DNA of 55,932 bases from UMGS1958 sp045542415 (GTDB lineage: Bacteria; Bacillota; Clostridia; UBA1381). Position numbers and translations under genes: made by a program. The notes below the pieces were generated by a model. The model searched no databases. It saw only the letters and a list, made by a program, of their open reading frames with translations, and was not told the origin of the DNA. The stretch is from the NCBI GenBank assembly GCA_045542415.1, contig JAZQKZ010000081.1:1-55932 (forward strand). Reading direction: 5' to 3'. Positions 26,857 to 36,514 of the stretch are shown piece after piece (the stretch's first letter is position 1; every line of letters starts with the position of its first letter).

Positions 26857-28235
26857 ACAACTGCCGTAATAACAAGCATCGGAATAAATATAAAGCTGTA
26901 CCGCCCCTGCACCTCAATTATTGAATATGTCAGTGCATATCCCGTCAGTGTCAGATATATCCATATCATATCATATCTGCGTCTGAAAAGCATTTTCCAT
27001 ACCGCTACAAGGCACACCAGTGCCATTAACGCCGCCCCGCAGCGACGCATTATATTATCCGAAATCCATTGCATATCCTTGTTATATGACCAGCTGTAGG
27101 CATAGTTGCCCATCTGATATGCAGACTTTCCGTACATCATAGCAGCAAGCCGCAACGGGCTTTTGAGCCTGTTTTGTATCTGTAAATTTATCGCCTCATC
27201 ATCGCCGATAAGCTTCGAATCCGCCTCGCTCCACGAGCCATTTGTCACAGGATTCAGTCCGACCATAATTTTATAATTCAGATTCCCCGAATAAATATCA
27301 CGGTGAACAACCTTAGCCGATACAAGAAACGTATTTGCCGCTATCATAACTGCCAGAAATGTACACATACCTGCGGCATATACAGTAAGTCTCTTCCCGG
27401 CATCTCCATACTTAAAGCAGCTATATATCACAAACATCGTCACAGCAATAACAACAACCTGCATCTCCGGACGCATCAGATGACTCATGGCTATACATGC
27501 ACCTGCAAGCCATGCACGGATATATATGTTCTTTATCGGTGCAGAAAAGAACACCCATACAGCAAGCACGAAAAAGAACTGCGACACATGCTGATTTGTA
27601 AGCACAGGAATAAAGAAAATCACCGCAGGATTTAAAGCCATGATACACAGGGCAAGCCGTCCCGACCGCTCTCCGCCAAGAGTATGGGCAGTTTTTGCAC
27701 AAAGGACGCACGCACCCCACGAGAATGCAGCATTTACAAGCCGTAAGATCACAGCATTTTCAGTAATCCTCAAAAATATACTCTGATATACAATAAAGGG
27801 CATGTGTGCCGACCATATATCATTGTATATTGTGCCATAGCTGTCAAATGCATTTCCCCACTGCCACAGCGAAGTATCAGACAACAGCTTTGAAAGCTCA
27901 TATGTTATAAGAAAATCCGACTCCGGCTCTATTTTCCAGAAAAGAGCCGACAGAATTCTCAGCAGTGCCGCCACTGCAATAACATATCTGTACGCATATC
28001 TTAACCGCAACAGACTATATACCGCCGCAAAAACTCCGACTGTAGCTGTCAGTGCCGTAATTCCATGTATAACCGACTGAGTAGTAAAGCCTACGCTGTA
28101 ATCGATATAAAGGTAATCGGTACAGAAAAGATTCATTGCGCCTATTGTCACTACCCCGGATACAAGCACCGCCGCACAGACAATGCACACAGCCTTTACT
28201 GCAAGCGTATTTTCTCTTTTAATTTTTCTTGCCAT
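26853..28235 (-). CDS. Polytopic membrane protein, GT-C glycosyltransferase-like
   Basis: A 460-residue protein with about 11-12 hydrophobic helices. An acidic loop motif after the first helices (residues about 105-145, EPESDFLITYELSKLL and GTIYNDIWSAHMPF) resembles the ArnT/PMT-type GT-C glycosyltransferases, which use lipid-linked sugars on the outer face of the membrane. Later residues LMRPEMQVVVI follow the same layout. The family assignment is by layout only. The start overlaps the end of rho by 17 bases, so it is translated from the rho transcript. Substrate unknown. Confidence 0.65.
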   Translation of the reverse strand: MARKIKRENTLAVKAVCIVCAAVLVSGVVTIGAMNLFCTDYLYIDYSVGFTTQSVIHGITALTATVGVFAAVYSLLRLRYAYRYVIAVAALLRILSALFWKIEPESDFLITYELSKLLSDTSLWQWGNAFDSYGTIYNDIWSAHMPFIVYQSIFLRITENAVILRLVNAAFSWGACVLCAKTAHTLGGERSGRLALCIMALNPAVIFFIPVLTNQHVSQFFFVLAVWVFFSAPIKNIYIRAWLAGACIAMSHLMRPEMQVVVIAVTMFVIYSCFKYGDAGKRLTVYAAGMCTFLAVMIAANTFLVSAKVVHRDIYSGNLNYKIMVGLNPVTNGSWSEADSKLIGDDEAINLQIQNRLKSPLRLAAMMYGKSAYQMGNYAYSWSYNKDMQWISDNIMRRCGAALMALVCLVAVWKMLFRRRYDMIWIYLTLTGYALTYSIIEVQGRYSFIFIPMLVITAVV

Positions 28236-29535
28236 AACTACTCAAAATAGCATCAAGTACTGCATCGTTATCAGATGTATTTTTCATGAAGTTGACCAAA
28301 CGTGCCGTCATTTCAAGATTGTTGCGTGAGCATTCACGGCGGATAAGCCATGTTGCCTCACGCTCCTTTGGACTAAGAAGCTCCTCTTCACGTCTTGTAC
28401 TTGACTTCAATATATCAATAGCCGGGAAAATACGTCTTTCCTGAAGCGTACGGTCGAGCTTAAGCTCCATATTTCCCGTACCCTTAAATTCCTCAAATAT
28501 TACATCATCCATTCGGCTGCCCGTTTCCACAAGTGCCGTTGCAAGTATGGTAAGACTGCCGCCCTCTTCAATATTTCGTGCCGCACCAAAGAACTTCTTG
28601 GGCTTATGCAGTGCGTCCGGGTCAAGACCGCCCGACAGCGTTCTTCCGGTCGGCGTAACGGTCTGGTTATACGCTCTTGCAAGACGTGTGAGCGAGTCCA
28701 TAAGAATAACAACATCCTTGCCCTGCTCAACAAGTCGCATTGCACGCTCTAAAACCATTTCCGAAACCTTGCAGTGATTGTCAGGCAACTGGTCAAAGGT
28801 AGATGCCACAACAAGTCCGTCAACACTGCGGCGGATATCGGTAACCTCCTCCGGTCGCTCGTCAATCAGAAGTACCATCAGATATACATCAGGATTGTTC
28901 TTGCGAATTGCCTGTGCAATACCCTTTAAAATTGTTGTTTTACCCGCCTTTGGCGGTGCAACAATAAGTCCTCTTTGTCCCTTTCCCACTGGTGCGATAA
29001 AGTCAATCATTCGCGCGGCATTGCTGTCGGGATTTTCAAGCCTGAGTCTTTCGGTCGGATAAATCGGTGTAAGCTTTTCAAAGGGTCTCCGCCTCAGAGC
29101 CACTTCAATCGGATCACCATTAATCTGCTTTACAAAAAGCAGCGGAGCGTATTTGTCCTCATCTTGAGTAGGACGGCTGTCACCCCTTACCTCATCTCCG
29201 GTTTTCAAATTAAAACGCCTGATTTGAGTCGGTGAAACATAAATATCCCCCGGTCCCGACGAGAGTCCGTCAACACGGAGAAAACCGAACCCGTCACCCA
29301 TAACGTCAAGGATTCCGCACACCTCAACTGCATCGGCAGGACGCTCGCGCTTTTTACGCGCATTACTCTGCTCACGCTGTTTCTTTTCCTCTTCCTCAAG
29401 CTGCACACGTCTTTCCCGTATTGCCGCAATGAGTTCATCCTTTTTCATTGCTGAAGCACCACTAAGCTCAAGACCCTGTGCAATCTGCTTCAGCTCCTCC
29501 TTATTTTTTCGTTCAAGCTTTACTCCATCCTGCAT
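28219..29535 (-). CDS. rho: Transcription termination factor Rho
   Basis: A 438-residue hexameric RNA helicase that ends transcription. The N-terminal Rho-N helical domain (KLERKNKEELKQIAQGLELS) is followed by a short Lys/Glu/Arg insertion (residues 48-68). The RNA-binding cold-shock domain has GILDVMGDGFGFLR and DIYVSPTQIRRFNLKTGDEV. The ATPase core has APPKAGKTTILKGIA (Walker A), LLIDERPEEVTD (Walker B), MDSLTRLARAYN and TGRTLSGGLD (Q-loop). Bicyclomycin-site residues look intact. GGAGG precedes the ATG. The downstream membrane-protein gene overlaps by 17 bases. Confidence 0.97.
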   Translation of the reverse strand: MQDGVKLERKNKEELKQIAQGLELSGASAMKKDELIAAIRERRVQLEEEEKKQREQSNARKKRERPADAVEVCGILDVMGDGFGFLRVDGLSSGPGDIYVSPTQIRRFNLKTGDEVRGDSRPTQDEDKYAPLLFVKQINGDPIEVALRRRPFEKLTPIYPTERLRLENPDSNAARMIDFIAPVGKGQRGLIVAPPKAGKTTILKGIAQAIRKNNPDVYLMVLLIDERPEEVTDIRRSVDGLVVASTFDQLPDNHCKVSEMVLERAMRLVEQGKDVVILMDSLTRLARAYNQTVTPTGRTLSGGLDPDALHKPKKFFGAARNIEEGGSLTILATALVETGSRMDDVIFEEFKGTGNMELKLDRTLQERRIFPAIDILKSSTRREEELLSPKEREATWLIRRECSRNNLEMTARLVNFMKNTSDNDAVLDAILSSYGKKN

Positions 29536-29684
29536 ATAAAACCTCCGTAAAAATTAAATATTCTGTTTTCATGTTTTGGGAATTTTTTTGAATATAAGAA
29601 TAAAAATAAAATGATAATTATACGGTTAATTATACCATAATAAAAACATTATTGTCAATAGCAAAGGCTCATACAAACTCCGAC

Positions 29685-29722
29685 AAAAAGCGGAGATACT
29701 GATTCACAGCACCTCCGCTTTT
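29685..29722. terminator. Terminator of the Na/Pi cotransporter gene
   Basis: AAAAGCGGAG and CTCCGCTTTT around an 18-base loop, with T runs on both strands, seven bases after the stop codon. Confidence 0.75.
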
Positions 29723-29728
29723 ATCCTG

Positions 29729-31492
29729 CTATTCCACTGCAATATGATATTTTTCCTTGTATTCTTTATACATTTCAATAAACTCTGACTCTTCTCCCGA
29801 TTTGAGCTGATGCAGATATTCATGTATTTCAAAGGAATCGTTTGTTATTTCAATAAAGTTCACTGCAATATTCGAGCAATGGTCCGCTACTCTTTCACAA
29901 TTCGTCAGGAAATCCGAAAGAATAAATCCCATCTCCATAGTACAGTCACCCTGTTTTAGCCTTGAAATATGGCTGTTTCTGGTCTTTCTGATAATCCTGT
30001 CGATTACCTGTTCTAACGGCTCTACCCTTTTTGCCATTGCAATATCATCATTTATCAGCATTGCAGTTGCAAGATCAAGAATCTCTGATACGGCATTTAC
30101 AATGGTTTCAATATCCCTTTGTGCCTTATCCGAGAATGTTATATCCTTATCATATACTTCCTTTGCTGTTTCTGCAATATTTAGAGCATGGTCCGAAATT
30201 CTTTCCAGATCACCGATATAATGCAGAAGCTCCGTTAACACCTTACTGTCTCTTGCCGACATCTGACCTGATGCAATTTTTACAAGATATGCACTGGTTT
30301 TATCTTCATATTTATCAACAAGGGTTTCAAGACTCGCAATCTCCTTGAACTCTGCCGAATCAAAGTGCTTTAAAAGCTTAGCCGCCTTTTTAAAAGCATC
30401 TGTTGAAATCTTTGCCATATCAGCTACAAGATCCTTACACTTCTCAATGGCAAAACCCGGAACCTCAAGAAATCTCTCATCAAGAGTATCAAAGACGTCA
30501 TTCTCATGCTCTTCTTCTTTATTTTTAATTGTTTTAATTGCAAGCTTTTCAAACGCTGAACAGAACGGAATAAGAATCACTGTAGATAATATATTGAACA
30601 GTGTATGAATTACAGCTATTTCAAACGCACCTACAGCCCTGTTCATAAACTCAAAGCCTATGAAATTATTGAGCAGATAGAATATACCTGCAACAATAAC
30701 AACTCCTACTATCTTGATATAAAGGCAACAAAATGCCACTCTTTTTGATTCAGTATTTCCGCTGATTGAGGAAATAATCGGTGTAATAGTAGTTCCTATA
30801 TTCTGACCCAGTATTACAGGAATAGCCGTTGAATACGGAATTACGCATGACAGCGACAAAGCCTGCAAAACACCTACAGATGCAGATGAAGACTGAATAA
30901 TCGCAGTAAATGCTGTACCAACCAGAATACCCATAACCGGATTTGAGAACATGGTAAGAAGCCCGGTAAAGGTCTCATTGTCTCTTAGACCCTCAACCGA
31001 CGAGCTCATTGCATCCATACCGAACATCAGAATTGCAAAACCGATAAGTATTGCTCCTACATTCTTCTTTCTGTCATCCTTTGCAGCCATAGACATAATA
31101 AATCCGACAGCAGCAAGAACAGGAGTAAACGATTCCGGCTTACAAAGCTTTATAAGTATTGCCGTACCGTTGATATCAGCCGTACTCAGAAGCCACGCCG
31201 TAACCGTAGTACCGATATTGGCACCCATAATTATACTGATAGTCTGACCAAGCTTCATGATTCCGGAATTAACAAATCCTACAAGCATGACTGTTGTAGC
31301 TGATGATGACTGAATAATTGCCGTCACAATAAAGCCAAGTAAAAATCCCTTGAATCTGTTAGAAGTGAGCTTTGCAAGAATAGATTCAAGCTTACCTCCG
31401 GCAAGCTGTTTGAGACTGTCGCCCATAAGATCCATACCATAAAGAAACAGTACAAGTCCGCCGACTAAATTTAAAATAGCAAAAATATCCAT
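29729..31492 (-). CDS. Na/Pi cotransporter with PhoU-like tail
   Basis: A 587-residue NptA/YjbB-type sodium-phosphate transporter. Two inverted repeats of the Na/Pi family are visible: GFLLGFIVTAIIQSSSATTV and later VGTAFTAIIQSSSASVGVLQ, each with the QSSSA motif, plus GANIGTTVTAWLLS and GQNIGTTITPIISS. About 8-9 membrane helices cover residues 1-320. The last 230 residues form a PhoU-like helical bundle (DLERISDHALNIAE, NCERVADHCSNIAV). It moves phosphate across the cytoplasmic membrane; export is the role shown for some homologues. Single gene with its own terminator. Confidence 0.93.
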   Translation of the reverse strand: MDIFAILNLVGGLVLFLYGMDLMGDSLKQLAGGKLESILAKLTSNRFKGFLLGFIVTAIIQSSSATTVMLVGFVNSGIMKLGQTISIIMGANIGTTVTAWLLSTADINGTAILIKLCKPESFTPVLAAVGFIMSMAAKDDRKKNVGAILIGFAILMFGMDAMSSSVEGLRDNETFTGLLTMFSNPVMGILVGTAFTAIIQSSSASVGVLQALSLSCVIPYSTAIPVILGQNIGTTITPIISSISGNTESKRVAFCCLYIKIVGVVIVAGIFYLLNNFIGFEFMNRAVGAFEIAVIHTLFNILSTVILIPFCSAFEKLAIKTIKNKEEEHENDVFDTLDERFLEVPGFAIEKCKDLVADMAKISTDAFKKAAKLLKHFDSAEFKEIASLETLVDKYEDKTSAYLVKIASGQMSARDSKVLTELLHYIGDLERISDHALNIAETAKEVYDKDITFSDKAQRDIETIVNAVSEILDLATAMLINDDIAMAKRVEPLEQVIDRIIRKTRNSHISRLKQGDCTMEMGFILSDFLTNCERVADHCSNIAVNFIEITNDSFEIHEYLHQLKSGEESEFIEMYKEYKEKYHIAVE

Positions 31493-31710
31493 ATTTTCCC
31501 CTTGTGTTTTGTATTTGGTTTTTATTCAAAACAGAACCCGTATAACATTTTTTCAGCTCCTGTTTTCCGTGAAGCTTATTATACCATATTACTACAAAAA
31601 TAGCAACTGTCAAAACGACAAAAACCTGTTTTTATTACAATTTTTTTAACAACTCCAAGTCGGTTATTTACCGTCCTTATTCGTGATTATAAATATTTTC
31701 AAGACAAAAC

Positions 31711-31752
31711 AAAAACTGCGTAAGCCTGTAAAAACAGCATACCTACGCAGTT
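31711..31752 (-). terminator. Terminator behind the tRNA-Thr remnant
   Basis: AACTGCGTA pairs with TACGCAGTT across a loop, followed on the minus strand by TTTTTG. Probably the original terminator of the tRNA-Thr gene before integration. Confidence 0.65.
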
Positions 31753-31758
31753 CTCTAT

Positions 31759-31805
31759 TGGAGTTGGTGAGCAGAATCGAACTGCCGACCTCTTCATTAC
31801 TAATG
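31759..31805 (-). pseudogene. 3' half of tRNA-Thr (attachment-site scar)
   Basis: 47 bases matching the 3' half of the intact tRNA-Thr at 32478-32524 with two mismatches. The match runs from the encoded CCA to the anticodon loop and then stops abruptly; the 5' half is missing. This is the expected scar of an integrase that crosses over in the anticodon loop. Confidence 0.8.
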
Positions 31806-31814
31806 GATTGGGAA

Positions 31815-32219
31815 TTAAAATTCCGAATTGGAAAGATAATCCATATGTCGTCTGTATCGACGCGGTATGTTTATCGACACATTATAATCAAGTTGCTTTA
31901 AAAATGCGGTAATTGCATCTACACCGTCATTAAAAAATTGGGTTATACGTTTTTCTTTATTTGTTATTCCCTTGTAATCCGGAGGGCACACAAAGGTCCA
32001 GTCTGCACCCTCATCATCAAAAATGATTCTGAAATATTTATCTATATTGTATTGATTAAGTGCCTTTGAAAGCAAGATATGATGCTCACAGCCCTCATCA
32101 AGCAAGCAGACAACCGCATGAGATGTATCGTGTGCAATAACCGCCATAAGCGGCTCGCTGTCATGGTTGATAAATTCAGCATTACTTTCGTCACTTCCAT
32201 AATATTTGATTATTTCCAA
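31815..32219 (-). CDS. Hypothetical 134-aa protein in a tRNA-Thr islet
   Basis: A 134-residue soluble protein starting at TTG with GGAGG 7 bases upstream. It begins (M)EIIKYYGSDESNAEFINHDS and contains LMAVIAHDTSHAVVCLLDEG and DWTFVCPPDYKGITNKEKRI. I recognise no family. It is the only gene between the intact tRNA-Thr and its displaced 3' half, so it is the cargo or a leftover of a very small integrated element. Its end lies ten bases from the scar. No export signal. Confidence 0.65.
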   Translation of the reverse strand: MEIIKYYGSDESNAEFINHDSEPLMAVIAHDTSHAVVCLLDEGCEHHILLSKALNQYNIDKYFRIIFDDEGADWTFVCPPDYKGITNKEKRITQFFNDGVDAITAFLKQLDYNVSINIPRRYRRHMDYLSNSEF

Positions 32220-32442
32220 TTTAAAACCTCCTGAGTATTCCGGCTGTTGGTAGCAGCCACAAAAATAATAGTGGATATATCAAAAATAAAACTATTTTCA
32301 TTAAAGAAATTACTATGTTTATTATAACATATTTTATAAATAAGTCAACATAAAATTCTTGCAGTATAAGTACCATTCTAACCTCTTGATTCTTAAACTT
32401 TCCGCAAAAAATCAAGTACGCAGTCTTTTCTTGGTAAAACAT

Positions 32443-32472
32443 AAAAAAACCGCAGCCATATGCTGCGGTTTT
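32443..32472 (-). terminator. Terminator of tRNA-Thr
   Basis: AAAACCGCAGC and GCTGCGGTTTT form an 11-bp stem, followed by T residues on the minus strand, directly after the tRNA. Confidence 0.88.
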
Positions 32473-32477
32473 CAATC

Positions 32478-32552
32478 TGGAGCTGGTGAGCAGAATCGAA
32501 CTGCCGACCTCTTCATTACCAATGAAGTGCACTGCCCCTGTGCTACACCAGC
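32478..32552 (-). tRNA. tRNA-Thr (GGT)
   Basis: Minus strand. The acceptor GCTGGTG pairs with CACCAGC, the discriminator is T, and CCA is encoded. The anticodon stem CTTCA/TGAAG closes the loop TTGGTAA, giving anticodon GGT. The T-loop is TTCGATT. An ORF drawn across it (32221-32607) is not a gene. Confidence 0.93.
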
Positions 32553-32620
32553 AAGTGAACAAGTCACTTAACTCAATTATTTTACCATATATAAACCCAT
32601 TTGTCAAGCACTTTTTATCA

Positions 32621-32662
32621 AAAACAAAGACTGCCTGAGTTCATGAAAACCCGGCAGTCTTT
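32621..32662 (-). terminator. Terminator of ridA
   Basis: AAAGACTGCC and GGCAGTCTTT with a 17-base loop, followed by TTTGTTTTT on the minus strand. It sits eight bases past the stop codon of ridA. Confidence 0.8.
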
Positions 32663-32669
32663 ATAGCTT

Positions 32670-33041
32670 TTACAGCTCTACAATTGTCTCAACCTCTAAA
32701 AGCACATCCTTAGGAAGTCTTGCAACCTCTACGCATGAACGTGCCGGAAACGGCTCTGTGAAATACTTTGCATAAATAGCATTGATCGCCGCAAAGTCAT
32801 TCATATCTTTTATGAATACTGTAGTCTTAACCACATTATCGATTGAAGCACCTGCCGCCTCAATAAGGTTCTTTACATTAGTCAATGCCTGCTCCGCCTG
32901 TGCTTCTACTCCCTCCGGAATTTCACCTGTTGCCGGATTTATCGGAATCTGTCCCGATGTAAAAAGCAGGTTGCCCACCTTTATAGCCTGTGAATACGGT
33001 CCTATTGCCGCCGGTGCATTGTTTGTTTTAATCTGTTCCAT
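32670..33041 (-). CDS. ridA: RidA family enamine/imine deaminase
   Basis: A 123-residue cytoplasmic RidA protein that hydrolyses reactive enamine/imine intermediates from PLP enzymes such as threonine dehydratase. The pattern is typical: NAPAAIGPYSQAIKVGNLLF, TSGQIPINPATGEI, then FFxKDMNDFAAINAIYAKYF-like spacing and the C-terminal FPARSCVEVARLPKDVLLE with the catalytic Arg. Full length. AAAGGAG precedes the ATG. Single gene. Confidence 0.96.
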   Translation of the reverse strand: MEQIKTNNAPAAIGPYSQAIKVGNLLFTSGQIPINPATGEIPEGVEAQAEQALTNVKNLIEAAGASIDNVVKTTVFIKDMNDFAAINAIYAKYFTEPFPARSCVEVARLPKDVLLEVETIVEL

Positions 33042-33098
33042 GATTTTATCTCCTTTGTTTTTAATCCCGAAAATATCCGTTGATATTTCCCGGAAAAT

Positions 33099-33980
33099 TT
33101 AGCTTAATCTTATAACATAACACATAAGTGTCAGCAATATAAACATTCCGAGCATCATTCCATACACTACCTTGCCCTGTGCTGTATATATCCACTGTGC
33201 TTTTAAGGCTTCATATGTCAGAACTACAAAGCTTACAGCTCCAATCAGCAGGAGTATCATAAGTGTAGTTGATGAAAATGCCGAAATCAAAGCACCTATA
33301 ACCGCAACCGCTGTAAAAGGCACTGATGTCAGTGCAAGTCTCTGACTCATTGCACGGTATGAGGTCTGACGGTCACGGAACACAAAACGGTTTATTGCAA
33401 AGAACACTCCGGTATATGCAAGAAACATTATTATTCCGCTTGCGGCTCCCGAAAGCATCGTCATAAGCATATAACCTATTATTTTATAACCCGTTATACC
33501 GTTAAACGACATAATATTCGCCAGCATCGAAAATGCACCTCTGGGCACATTGGTCACTATAAAGTATATGCAAAGCCACATAACTGCTCCAAGCACCGCC
33601 CACAGCCCAAACATGGCTCCCATACTCATATCTTTCGGATTCTGAACCGCCGCAACGGGATCTCTTAGTGCCTCTGCCATACGTTGCAGCTGAGTTTTCC
33701 AAATCCCTCTGTTCATGCCGCTTCTTGCCCTTGCTGCCCTTTTAACTCTCGCCTTTTCAAATGCCTTTTTGAAACGGTTATCCTTTTTTGTGTATCCGGT
33801 GCGGTACTGCGTACGCTCCGGGTCATTGTAGCGGTATTCACCGTTATAAGTGCTGTCACTTTGCGTATTTTTGCCTGTATCGGAGGCTTCTTTTTGCTCC
33901 TGCCGGTTTGCACTACTTCTTGCACATGTGCATTTCTCGCCCTTTTCAAGCTCTCTGCCGCAATAAATACAGCTTCTCAT
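33099..33980 (-). CDS. Zinc-ribbon/Yip1-domain membrane protein
   Basis: A 293-residue protein. The N-terminus is a zinc-ribbon stub (MRSCIYCGRELEKGEKCTC, CxxC...CxC), then a charged linker (residues 25-100, basic near 75-95), then about five or six hydrophobic helices (residues 125-293) arranged like the Yip1/DUF1282 family. The family has no settled function in bacteria; roles in membrane organisation are suggested. AAAGGAAG precedes the ATG. It is separate from its neighbours. Confidence 0.75.
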   Translation of the reverse strand: MRSCIYCGRELEKGEKCTCARSSANRQEQKEASDTGKNTQSDSTYNGEYRYNDPERTQYRTGYTKKDNRFKKAFEKARVKRAARARSGMNRGIWKTQLQRMAEALRDPVAAVQNPKDMSMGAMFGLWAVLGAVMWLCIYFIVTNVPRGAFSMLANIMSFNGITGYKIIGYMLMTMLSGAASGIIMFLAYTGVFFAINRFVFRDRQTSYRAMSQRLALTSVPFTAVAVIGALISAFSSTTLMILLLIGAVSFVVLTYEALKAQWIYTAQGKVVYGMMLGMFILLTLMCYVIRLS

Positions 33981-34114
33981 TCTTCATCTTCCTTTACTGA
34001 ATAAATCTCTTGTATTATATTTTAACCCATTTATAGCGAAATGTCAATTTTAAAACTGTAAATTTTATGTGAACATAAAAAAAGCAACAGCATATACTGT
34101 CGCTTATAGGGAAA

Positions 34115-34158
34115 ACAGGATGCGGATTTAAGCTTATATATGCACCTCCGCATCCTGT
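34115..34158 (-). terminator. Terminator of the GPH symporter gene
   Basis: ACAGGATGCGGA and TCCGCATCCTGT stem over a roughly 20-base loop, with TTTT following on the minus strand. Confidence 0.7.
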
Positions 34159-34167
34159 GGGTATAGC

Positions 34168-35520
34168 TTATATTTTTTTCTTGATTTTCATATTTGCCTC
34201 CTCAACTTTAAGTGTTGATAAAAGCAAGGTAATTATAAAATCAATGATAAAGGGAACCCACAAATACATAAAATACATCATATTAATACATGACTGTGGC
34301 TGTACTGTTGCCACACCGCTGAAGCCACTCAACGCCAACAGCCAGCCTGCAATTGCCGTACCAAGTCCTCCGCCGAGCTTTACACCCAACGAGGTACATG
34401 AATACATCGTTCCATCTACACGTTTTTTTCTGGTCAGATATGTATATTCCGAGCATGACGCAATGACTGCATTCATATCTCCCTGCCAGGGTCCCTGACC
34501 TAATGCTGCAATAGCTGTGAATACCAACATTAAGGGAACACTGCCCATATAACCTGCAACAACCACCATACCACGACAAATTGTAGCAAGAATATATCCG
34601 TACAAATTCAGTTTATACATTCCCCGCCACTTCGCCACCAAAGCCGGAGTAAACACCAGTGCCGCTATAAGAGGGATATTTATCGCCCACGAAAATACAC
34701 CGAAAAGATTCTCATCAAGCAGTATATATGTCATATAGTAAAGACCCATACTTATCATAGCACCATAAATCTGTTGAAGAATGTAAATACCGCAAATCAT
34801 CAGATAGTACCTGTTACCGACCAGAAGCTTCGCAGCTTCTATGAGAGTGTATTTTTCGCTTTCTTCACCGTTTTCTTCATCACACAGCTCATCTTCACTA
34901 AGCTCCTTTACCGAGAATACCGACAATGTGTTTACCACCAGACCGATAACTGCATAAATAATTGCGATTGTCCGCCAACCGGCAGCTCCGCCGCCCATAG
35001 CCGACACTGCACCTACCGTAACGGACTGAATCAGCAAGCTTGTGGCGAATGCAAAAATAAATCTGTATGAACCCATCTGAACGCGTTCCTTACTATTTTT
35101 TGTAACCAGTGCAGTGAGTGCGGAATAAGCAATGTTGTTTGCTGTATAAAAAATTGCGTTCAATAATGTGTATGCAATAAAAAACCATGCATACTGTGCA
35201 AATCTACCGAGCCTTAACGGTATTGCAAAAATCCCGACAAGAGTAACCGCACAACCTATATATGCCCACAGCATCCAGGGTCTTGCCTTACCCATTTTTG
35301 TTCTGGTTTTATCTATCATTGAACCGAATAAAATATCCGTTATTCCGTCAAACAGCTTTGATATAGCTATCAGTGTTCCGACAATTCCTGCATTCAGACC
35401 AACTGTATTCGTAAGATAGATCATTACAAATGAAGTCAAAAATGCATAAACTACATTACCGGCAATATCTCCCGAACCATATCCGACCATGTTATACCAT
35501 TTTAAATACTTCTTTTCCAT
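34168..35520 (-). CDS. GPH family sugar:cation symporter
   Basis: A 450-residue, 12-helix major-facilitator transporter of the glycoside-pentoside-hexuronide family (MelB/XynB-like). The N-terminal YGSGDIAGNVVYAFLTSFV and SKLFDGITDILFGSMIDKTR carry the family's cation-binding aspartates, followed by TKMGKARPW. A central acidic loop (ELSEDELCDEENGEESE) is present. It imports a glycoside with Na+ or H+. It is transcribed divergently from an AraC activator 131 bases away, which likely controls it. No hydrolase is attached, so the sugar cannot be named. Confidence 0.88.
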   Translation of the reverse strand: MEKKYLKWYNMVGYGSGDIAGNVVYAFLTSFVMIYLTNTVGLNAGIVGTLIAISKLFDGITDILFGSMIDKTRTKMGKARPWMLWAYIGCAVTLVGIFAIPLRLGRFAQYAWFFIAYTLLNAIFYTANNIAYSALTALVTKNSKERVQMGSYRFIFAFATSLLIQSVTVGAVSAMGGGAAGWRTIAIIYAVIGLVVNTLSVFSVKELSEDELCDEENGEESEKYTLIEAAKLLVGNRYYLMICGIYILQQIYGAMISMGLYYMTYILLDENLFGVFSWAINIPLIAALVFTPALVAKWRGMYKLNLYGYILATICRGMVVVAGYMGSVPLMLVFTAIAALGQGPWQGDMNAVIASCSEYTYLTRKKRVDGTMYSCTSLGVKLGGGLGTAIAGWLLALSGFSGVATVQPQSCINMMYFMYLWVPFIIDFIITLLLSTLKVEEANMKIKKKI

Positions 35521-35603
35521 AACAAGCTCCTTCCATAAATTCTCCGTTCTTTCCTGTTAATCTGATTATATTATTTTTTTTCGTATTTTTCAATGGATTT
35601 TTA

Positions 35604-35632
35604 TAGACAAAATATACACAAAATGATACAAT
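35604..35632 (+). promoter_or_regulatory. Promoter of the AraC regulator
   Basis: TAGACA, 17-base spacer, TACAAT, in the divergent gap between the symporter and the regulator. Confidence 0.55.
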
Positions 35633-35651
35633 AACAGCGGAGGTGCATTTT

Positions 35652-36506
35652 ATGTTTACAAATTCTGCTTACTTGAATAACTCACTTATAGATTTCATGG
35701 ATAAAAGCAAGCCGCTTATCGTAGGCAGCTGCGGAACTTATCATCTTTTCACCAAGGCAAAGCTGCCCACCTACCGTCCCAAGGGACGACTTGATTTCCA
35801 GCTTCTTTATGTAGCATCGGGCAGAGCGCATTTCTTTTTCGACGGTGAGGAAAAGATAGTGAATGCCGGACATATGGTGCTTTACCGTCCGAAAGAAGTA
35901 CAAAAATATACATATTACGGTGCAGACAAGACCGAGGTATATTGGGTACATTTTACCGGAAAGGACGTAAAGAACATATTGCGAAGCTACGGAATCTCAG
36001 ACGATAAGAGAATAATATATTCAGGAACCTCCCTGGAATATACAAGAATCTTCAAGCAGATGATTTATGAATTGCAGCAATGCCGTACAGACTATGAGGA
36101 GCTGCTTTCCATACTTCTGCGACAGATATTTATTTCTCTGCACCGGAAATCAGAGAACAGGCACACAGCCAAGAACGAATATCTTGAGACAGAAATTGAG
36201 CTTGCAACGCAATATTTTAACGACAATTACAATACAGAAATCAGTATAGAGGAATATGCCTCCTCCAGAGGTATGAGCATAAGCTGGTTCATACGCAGCT
36301 TCAGAAATTATACCGGTACAACTCCTATGCAATATATTGTATCGCTGCGAATCACTAATGCACAGATACTTCTGGAAACAACAGCTTACTCAGTAAATGA
36401 AATTTCCCGTCTTGTCGGATACGACAATCCCTTGTATTTCAGTCGCATTTTCAAAAAACACAAGGGAATGTCACCGTCGGATTACCGCAAACAACAGTGC
36501 ATATAA
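35652..36506 (+). CDS. AraC family transcriptional regulator
   Basis: 284 residues. The N-terminal AraC-type cupin sensor (residues about 30-115, YRPKGRLDFQLLYVASGRAH and GHMVLYRPKEVQKYTY) is followed by a C-terminal double HTH (ISIEEYASSRGMSISWFIRS, then YSVNEISRLVGYDNPLYFSR and IFKKHKGMSPSDYRK). It likely senses a sugar and activates the divergent GPH symporter gene. I chose the ATG at 35652, 9 bases after GGAGG; the GTG at 35643 lies inside the ribosome site. Confidence 0.92.
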   Translation: MFTNSAYLNNSLIDFMDKSKPLIVGSCGTYHLFTKAKLPTYRPKGRLDFQLLYVASGRAHFFFDGEEKIVNAGHMVLYRPKEVQKYTYYGADKTEVYWVHFTGKDVKNILRSYGISDDKRIIYSGTSLEYTRIFKQMIYELQQCRTDYEELLSILLRQIFISLHRKSENRHTAKNEYLETEIELATQYFNDNYNTEISIEEYASSRGMSISWFIRSFRNYTGTTPMQYIVSLRITNAQILLETTAYSVNEISRLVGYDNPLYFSRIFKKHKGMSPSDYRKQQCI

Positions 36507-36514
36507 AAAACAAA

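Noticed and set aside
32221..32607. 128-aa open frame on the minus strand
   Set aside because: It overlaps the tRNA-Thr gene and its terminator and has no ribosome site.
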